Positions 59,530-64,000 of a DNA stretch of 64,000 bases are shown one piece after another. Both the position numbers and the translations under genes were made by a program. Positions within the stretch are counted from its first letter, which is position 1; the number at the start of each line of letters is the position of its first letter. The notes under the pieces are model-generated. The model did not search any database, was not told the origin of the DNA, and saw only the letters and a list, made by a program, of their open reading frames with translations. The DNA lies in NCBI RefSeq assembly GCF_001719615.1, contig NZ_MDVX01000003.1, forward strand, positions 1 to 64,000, written 5' to 3'. This DNA comes from Neptunicoccus sediminis (GTDB taxonomy: Bacteria > Pseudomonadota > Alphaproteobacteria > Rhodobacterales > Rhodobacteraceae).

Positions 59530-60366
59530 ATGAACACCAAACTGCTGCTGATTATTCTGGACGGCGTGCCGTGGCGCAACTGGGGCCGGCTGTTCGGTAA
59601 TCTCGAAGGGCATGTAGATGCGGGCAATGCGCAAAAATGGAAGATGCGCTCGGTTCTGCCGTCAATTTCCGCAAGCTGCTATGCCTCTATTCATACAGGG
59701 GTTGTGCCTGCGGAACACGGCTGTACCGGCAATGGCAATGTGTTCCGGCTGAACCATCCGGACGTGTTTTCGCAAGTGCGTCAGTCCGGCGGGGTGACAG
59801 GCGCGGTGGCCCACTCCTTCTGGTCGGAGTTCTTTAATCGTGCGCCGTTTGATAATGTGCGGGACGTGGAATACGACGAACCGGACAGCGCCACAATCAA
59901 CCATGGCCGGTTTCACACGATGACGGGCTATGGCCGCGCCAACCAGATGACGCCTTGCGATCTGGACCTGTTCGGCACGCTGACCAATCTGTGTCTGCGC
60001 TTCGGACTGGATTACGGGATGTTGCACACCTGTACGCTGGACAGCATGGGTCACCGCTATTTTCACGAGAGCGAGGAAATGGACGGGGCCTGTTTTATTA
60101 TGGACGAGATGCTGGCGCCGTTTATCCCGAAATGGCGCGCCGCAGGGTATGAGGTGATGGTGACGGCGGATCACGGGCAAGACGAGCGCGGCCATCACGG
60201 TGGCCGCTCGCCGCTGCAACAGGAATTCGCGCTTTATTATTTTGGCGAGGCTCAGGGGCCATCTGCGGATACGGTGCTGGAGCAGGTGCAACTGGCACCC
60301 ACGATCCTGACCAGACTGGGGGCCGAGGTGCCCGAGACGATGAAGGCAAAGCCGTTTTTATCGTAA
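59530..60366 (+). CDS. Alkaline phosphatase superfamily protein, phosphodiesterase/nucleotide pyrophosphatase-like
   Basis: The 278-residue protein belongs to the alkaline phosphatase superfamily. Metal ligands are visible: D11 in LIILDGV, then DSMGH (Asp and His), TADHGQ (Asp-His) and GHHGG. The nucleophile position, Thr in classic nucleotide pyrophosphatases, is Ser47 in LPSISASCYASIHTG. No signal peptide is present. The length is short for the family, without accessory domains. It follows the importer operon and may hydrolyse a phosphodiester or phosphonate brought in by it; that is inference. Confidence 0.85.
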   Translation: MNTKLLLIILDGVPWRNWGRLFGNLEGHVDAGNAQKWKMRSVLPSISASCYASIHTGVVPAEHGCTGNGNVFRLNHPDVFSQVRQSGGVTGAVAHSFWSEFFNRAPFDNVRDVEYDEPDSATINHGRFHTMTGYGRANQMTPCDLDLFGTLTNLCLRFGLDYGMLHTCTLDSMGHRYFHESEEMDGACFIMDEMLAPFIPKWRAAGYEVMVTADHGQDERGHHGGRSPLQQEFALYYFGEAQGPSADTVLEQVQLAPTILTRLGAEVPETMKAKPFLS

Positions 60367-60435
60367 CACCGATCTCATGTAAATTGTCAGACGGGACGTG
60401 GTTTTTCCAAGTGCATGGAAACGCTTTGAAAAAGG

Positions 60436-60533
60436 GATGACCCTGCAAATATGAAGCGTCATACAAGACGCGTGTTATATGAAGCTTCGTAAATGAAGCT
60501 TCTTAAACGAAGCTTCATAAATGCAGGATGATC
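60436..60533 (+). repeat. 14-bp-period palindrome array, element B
   Basis: Five 10-bp units begin at about 60452, 60466, 60480, 60494 and 60508, 14 bases apart: TGAAGCGTCA, AGACGCGTGT, TGAAGCTTCG, TGAAGCTTCT, CGAAGCTTCA, with TAAA/TATA-type spacers. The boundaries are GATGACCCTGC (left) and GCAGGATGATC (right), near-inverted copies. The right boundary runs into the stop codon of the convergent sulfotransferase gene (TGA at 60534-60532). Bases 60440-60473 are the exact inverse of 16877-16910. Confidence 0.85.
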
Positions 60534-61140
60534 AGCGACCCGTTAACGCTGTTTCGGGATTGGGAAGGGCGCGATACCATTCAAACGCCTCGGGGAAGGC
60601 GGCCTCGTAGCGGGGGCGATGGACGGAGAAGTCCGTATCGGCCACAGGCGCGGAAACGTTAAGATGGGGCAGTGAGAAATCCGCGCCATAAATGCTTTGC
60701 AGCAGGGTCTCAAAGGCGCCGAGGTTTTCGTATTTGTGGATAATATCAACCGTCTCGTTGCTGCGGCTGTCCACGCAAAACAGATTGTCGAGAAACTCCA
60801 TCGCCCATCCGCTTTTGCCGGTGATAAAGTTGTTCAGGAAGGTCTTAAAATCCAGATCCCCCACATAACGGGGATCGCCCTGTAGCTCCGGGCGTGCGCG
60901 GAATTTGTACCAGCTGACGGCTTTGTCAAACGGCTCTCGCACCACGGTGATTGTGGTGAATCCCTTGGTGCGCAGCGGCTGCTCCATCCGCTTGTAACGG
61001 GTGTAATCAATGTGTTTCAGCACCGGATTGCCGTTCAGCCGCGCCATGCCCTTAACCTGTCCAAGGGCGCGCTCCATTGAGGTGGAAGCAACTTTGCGGT
61101 TGGACAGAAACACCAGTTTCCGGTCGTAATCAATCATCAT
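60532..61140 (-). CDS. Sulfotransferase-like protein (sulfotransfer_2 type)
   Basis: The 202-residue cytoplasmic protein has the 5' PAPS-binding type loop VFLSNRKVASTSMERAL near residues 10-25 and the 3' phosphate-binding region ITVVREPFDKAVSWYKFR near residues 64-80. These are the motifs of carbohydrate sulfotransferases; the acceptor (polysaccharide, glycolipid or other) is unknown. The start MMIDYDRKL is at 61140. Its stop is within the terminal motif of repeat element B. It lies 23 bases downstream of the esterase gene on the same strand. Confidence 0.75.
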   Translation of the reverse strand: MMIDYDRKLVFLSNRKVASTSMERALGQVKGMARLNGNPVLKHIDYTRYKRMEQPLRTKGFTTITVVREPFDKAVSWYKFRARPELQGDPRYVGDLDFKTFLNNFITGKSGWAMEFLDNLFCVDSRSNETVDIIHKYENLGAFETLLQSIYGADFSLPHLNVSAPVADTDFSVHRPRYEAAFPEAFEWYRALPNPETALTGR

Positions 61141-61163
61141 GGCAGGGGGGCGTCCCGTTTCGC

Positions 61164-62081
61164 TTAATAGGGCCAGTCCCGCTGTTGCAGCGCGTTCAGC
61201 GCCGCGATTACACGGTCAAAACTGTCGCGGGCCCGCTTTACGGTATGGCGACCGCGCAGATAACCGTGCACCAGACCCGTTTCGTTGAACCAGACAACCT
61301 TGCCGTCGGCCGCGGTCAGAGCATCGCGGTAATCGCGGCATCCATCGGTAATCGGGTCACATTCTGCCGAGATCAGCACGGTCGGGGGCAGGTTGGAAAA
61401 ATCCGTGTCTTGCAGGGGAACGGCAGTGGGATCGTTTGTGGGTTTCGGCCCGTCATAGCGCACCCCCTCGTAGAACAGGATCTCATCCCGCGTCAGCATC
61501 GGCGCATTGGCGTGGGTGAGGAAGGACCCCGCATCTATATCCCCGCCCAGTCCGGGATAGATCAGCACCTGTCCGATCAAGCGGGGATCGTTGCGCAGAC
61601 GGTGGCTGACGGTTGCCCCGAGATTGCCGCCGGCACTGTCACCGGCAAGGATTACAGGACCGTCGCGGGTCGCCAGAATATGCTGTGTCGCTGCGAGACA
61701 GTCTTCGAACATGGCGGGGTGTTTATGCTCGGGCGCCATCCGGTAATCCACCGATACCACGTCCATGCCGGTCCGCTCGCAGATTTCGGCGCAGACGTCA
61801 TCATGGGAGTCGAGCCCCCCGACCACAAAGCCGCCGCCGTGAAAGTACATCACGGTCGATTCAGAGCCGCCGCTGGTGTACTGGCGGGTGGGAATATGGC
61901 CGATCATGTGATCCGTTGCACTGACGCCGTCGGGGTAGCCGGTGAAAAACGCGCGGCACATCGTGTCATAGATGTCGCGCTGTTGTTCTATGGTGTTGTT
62001 CACCGTGTCGGGCGGATAATATTCCTCCGTTTTATTGATGAAGTCCCAGGTCTCTGCGTCGATGTGTTTTGAATAATCCAT
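61164..62081 (-). CDS. HSL-family alpha/beta-hydrolase (acetyl esterase-like)
   Basis: The 305-residue protein has the HGGG oxyanion motif in VMYFHGGGFVVGGLDSHD and the nucleophile elbow GDSAGGNLG, both diagnostic of the hormone-sensitive-lipase/Aes family. The catalytic His is expected in ETGLVHGYLRGRH near residue 270 and an Asp in ISAECDPITDG. No signal peptide is seen. It probably hydrolyses short-chain esters. It is divergent from the PcaB-like gene across a gap holding repeat element C. Confidence 0.9.
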   Translation of the reverse strand: MDYSKHIDAETWDFINKTEEYYPPDTVNNTIEQQRDIYDTMCRAFFTGYPDGVSATDHMIGHIPTRQYTSGGSESTVMYFHGGGFVVGGLDSHDDVCAEICERTGMDVVSVDYRMAPEHKHPAMFEDCLAATQHILATRDGPVILAGDSAGGNLGATVSHRLRNDPRLIGQVLIYPGLGGDIDAGSFLTHANAPMLTRDEILFYEGVRYDGPKPTNDPTAVPLQDTDFSNLPPTVLISAECDPITDGCRDYRDALTAADGKVVWFNETGLVHGYLRGRHTVKRARDSFDRVIAALNALQQRDWPY

Positions 62082-62134
62082 AGGCGCAACCTAGGACCGG
62101 TGGCGGGAGGCTGCAAGGCTTTCCTAACGTTTCG

Positions 62135-62197
62135 TTACTTTAGAAGCTTCATTTAAGAAGCTTCTTATATGAAGCTTCATATATGCAGTATGTTAAC
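62135..62197 (+). repeat. 14-bp-period palindrome array, element C
   Basis: Three 10-bp units start at 62142, 62156 and 62170 (AGAAGCTTCA, AGAAGCTTCT, TGAAGCTTCA) with 4-base A/T-rich spacers. The right boundary is GCAGTATGTTAAC, the near-inverse of the left boundary of element A (GTCAACATACTGC). The left boundary is not clear; only GTTACTTT remains. It lies in the divergent gap between the esterase and the PcaB-like gene. Confidence 0.75.
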
Positions 62198-62423
62198 GGG
62201 GTTAAGCCAGAGATAACAACAGGTTGCGAATCTCCCGCTCGGGCGGTTGTCCCAGTGCGACGCGGCAGAAACACGGGTCAGTTCCCGCTGGTTCAACGCC
62301 CACCCGCCTGTCGCTGGAACGCCGATGGTGGCCCACCCCCAGCGCAGACTTGTGACAAAAATCGGGATGACCTTCGGAGTTGCAAAATGTATGGTCGCGC
62401 CAAATCAGAACACGGGTGCGATT
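62198..62423. other. Gene-free stretch upstream of the PcaB-like gene
   Basis: It should hold the promoter of the lyase gene. An in-frame reading back to 62247 is not family-like, so I do not extend the gene. I see no clear -35/-10 pair or hairpin. Confidence 0.35.
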
Positions 62424-63767
62424 ATGGCGATTTCCTTGGCCGAAGGGCAGATATTCAGAGGTTTGTTCGGGGATAGCGAACTCTCGGTGTTGTTTTCAGA
62501 CAGCGCCGAAGTTCGCGCAATGTTGCTGGTCGAAGGGGCGCTGGCCTCTGCGCAGGGCAAGCTTGGCACGATCCCGCAAGAAAGCGGAGAGATCATCAAT
62601 CGCATGGCCCGTGAGGTGCTGATTGATCCGGGGCATCTGGCCGCCGGTGTGGCGCGGGACGGTGTGGTGGTTCCAGCACTGGTCGCGGCCTTTGCAACCG
62701 AAATGCAGGCGCCCGAGCACAGCGCCTATTTGCATAAGGGGGCGACCTCGCAAGATATTATAGATACGGCTCTGGTACTGCGCCTGCGCCGCGTTCTCGA
62801 CATTCTGGATACCCGGCTTGCGGGTCTGCTCGATACGCTGGCAGAACAGGCCGACACCTACAAGTCCACCCCGATGGGTGCGCGGACGCGCCACCAGATC
62901 GCCACGCCGACAGCGCTCGGGGCGCGGATTGCGGGCTGGGGAGCACCGTTTTTGCGCCATCGCCAGCGGCTGGCGGAACTGCGCCCCCGTCTGCTGGTGG
63001 TTTCGCTCGCCGGTGCTGCGGGCAATCTCTCCGCCTTTGAGGGGCGGGGGCTGGAAACGGCGGATGCGCTGGCGGAAGAGCTTGGGCTCGGGCGGGCGGA
63101 ACTGCCGTGGCATTCGGCGCGGGACGGGATTTGCGAACTGGCGAACCTGTGCGGGTTGATCTGTGGATCGCTAGGCAAGATCGCACAGGATTTGCTGCTG
63201 TCTGCGCAGATCGGGGAGGGTCTGCGGGCAGGCACGGGCGGTGGCTCCAGCACGATGCCCCATAAGGACAATCCGACAGGGGCCGAGGCGATGCTGTCAC
63301 TGGCACGTCAGGGGCAGGGGCTGGCGGCACAGGTCGCGGGTGCAGCACTTCATGCGCAGGAACGGGACGGTGCGGCCTGGTCGCAGGAATGGCTTTCGCT
63401 GCCTTCTCTGATTGTGGCTACAGGTGCTGCGCTGCGTCACGGTCTTGAGTTGTCAAAGTTCTTAAGCGTGGAACCGGACAAGCTGGCTGCTGTTTTTGAG
63501 GACACAAAAGGTTTGATGATGGCCGAAGCCGCAAGCTTCGCGCTGGCCGCGCATATGCCGCTGGCCGATGCCCGCACACTGACCAAATCCGCCTGTGCCA
63601 AAGCCGTCCAGTCCGGTGAGCCGTTGCGGGAGGTTATAGCGCGTGAAACCATGCTTGCGATTGACTGGGACGCCGTGTTCGATGCGCAATCCGCCTTGGG
63701 AGAGTCCAGCGCCATCGTTGCGCGGTTTTGTGAAGCGGTCGCAAGGCAGCGCGTGGAGTCCGCTTAG
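62424..63767 (+). CDS. pcaB: PcaB-like 3-carboxy-cis,cis-muconate cycloisomerase (aspartase/fumarase superfamily)
   Basis: The 447-residue protein belongs to the aspartase/fumarase superfamily: HKGATSQDIIDTALVLRLR near residue 95, the signature GGSSTMPHKDNPTGAEAML near residues 275-293, and the catalytic Ser loop within it. Sequence feel and length fit PcaB, which cyclises 3-carboxymuconate in the protocatechuate branch, but adenylosuccinate-lyase-like family members cannot be excluded. The start is uncertain: ATG 62424 lacks a strong ribosome-binding site and 62367 is an alternative. It converges with the MarR gene with a 4-base overlap. No other pca gene is present in the window. Confidence 0.7.
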   Translation: MAISLAEGQIFRGLFGDSELSVLFSDSAEVRAMLLVEGALASAQGKLGTIPQESGEIINRMAREVLIDPGHLAAGVARDGVVVPALVAAFATEMQAPEHSAYLHKGATSQDIIDTALVLRLRRVLDILDTRLAGLLDTLAEQADTYKSTPMGARTRHQIATPTALGARIAGWGAPFLRHRQRLAELRPRLLVVSLAGAAGNLSAFEGRGLETADALAEELGLGRAELPWHSARDGICELANLCGLICGSLGKIAQDLLLSAQIGEGLRAGTGGGSSTMPHKDNPTGAEAMLSLARQGQGLAAQVAGAALHAQERDGAAWSQEWLSLPSLIVATGAALRHGLELSKFLSVEPDKLAAVFEDTKGLMMAEAASFALAAHMPLADARTLTKSACAKAVQSGEPLREVIARETMLAIDWDAVFDAQSALGESSAIVARFCEAVARQRVESA

Positions 63768-64000
63768 AACTCGGAGAGTTTTTTCAGTTTGTTTAACAGG
63801 TTGATCATCTGGGGCTTGCCGAAATGCTCTTCCAGTTCTTCATAGACTTTATGGGCTTCCGGCGCGATTTCAGCGATTAAATCATGTCCCGGCTGGGCCA
63901 GATGGATGATTTGCTTGCGCCGGTCAGTGGGATGTTGTTCGCGCCGGATCATGCCGCGTTTTTCCAGCAGGGCAAGTATGCGGGTCAGACTGGGGGTCAG
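63764..64000 (-). CDS. MarR-family transcriptional regulator, C-terminal part (runs off the window)
   Basis: The 78 visible residues read LTPSLTRILALLEKRGMIRREQHPTDRRKQIIHLAQPG, the recognition helix and wing of a MarR winged helix (with the D-R-R loop), then the C-terminal dimerisation helix ending NKLKKLSEF. The N-terminal part lies beyond the window. MarR proteins often control aromatic-compound genes, which would fit the adjacent PcaB-like gene, but that link is inference. Confidence 0.8.
   Translation of the reverse strand: MTPSLTRILALLEKRGMIRREQHPTDRRKQIIHLAQPGHDLIAEIAPEAHKVYEELEEHFGKPQMINLLNKLKKLSEF

Overview
The window looks like a chromosomal segment of a Roseobacter-group alphaproteobacterium (Rhodobacteraceae). 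The grounds are the ethylmalonyl-CoA pathway genes ecm and ccrA, the nrdR-ribD / ribE-ribB-ribH-nusB set, an alphaproteobacterial SOS box (GTTC-N7-GTTC), GANTC sites, and the dnaG-rpoD arrangement. The family assignments come from reading motifs in the translations; no database search was run.

Layout. 1-671: the N-terminal part of a P4-type tyrosine integrase running off the left edge, possibly one end of an island. 856-6934: central carbon and lipid genes (ecm, an acyltransferase, ppaC, ccrA). 7155-8865: a quorum-sensing locus made of a small overlapping gene, luxR and luxI. 8930-16575: a RecD-like helicase, an SLC13 permease, an SDR, then the housekeeping genes rimI, tsaB, nfu, pth and rplY. 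17074-19569: lldD and an MFS transporter. 19674-28851: riboflavin and NusB genes, split by an oppositely oriented capsule trio (kpsS, a Wza-type lipoprotein, kpsC), with ribD-nrdR on the far side. 29023-31176: three envelope genes of unknown role. 31518-38090: rpoD, dnaG, a DUF6476-like gene, rluD and rpoH. 38218-47653: an RTX protein, PepF and mixed genes, including an SOS-boxed imuA homolog. 47773-52087: carnitine degradation (a GlxA-type regulator, a beta-keto acid cleavage enzyme, carnitine dehydrogenase fused to a thioesterase). 52186-60366: a CocE/NonD hydrolase, an oligopeptide-type ABC importer and a phosphodiesterase-like protein. 60532-64000: a sulfotransferase-like protein, an HSL-type esterase, a PcaB/aspartase-family lyase and a partial MarR regulator.

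How the genes work together. CcrA makes ethylmalonyl-CoA from crotonyl-CoA and Ecm rearranges it two steps later, so the first 7 kb supports acetyl-CoA assimilation. The carnitine block can turn L-carnitine into betaine, and the ABC importer downstream may feed a related substrate. The capsule trio supplies Kdo-linker and export functions, but no kpsMTE is present here.

The most unusual feature is a family of three short dispersed elements (16829-16914, 60436-60533, 62135-62197). Each is built of 10-bp near-palindromes repeated at an exact 14-bp period and bounded by one of two exchangeable terminal motifs. A second dispersed motif (hairpin plus GGGATATTTTT-like tail) lies at three gene ends.
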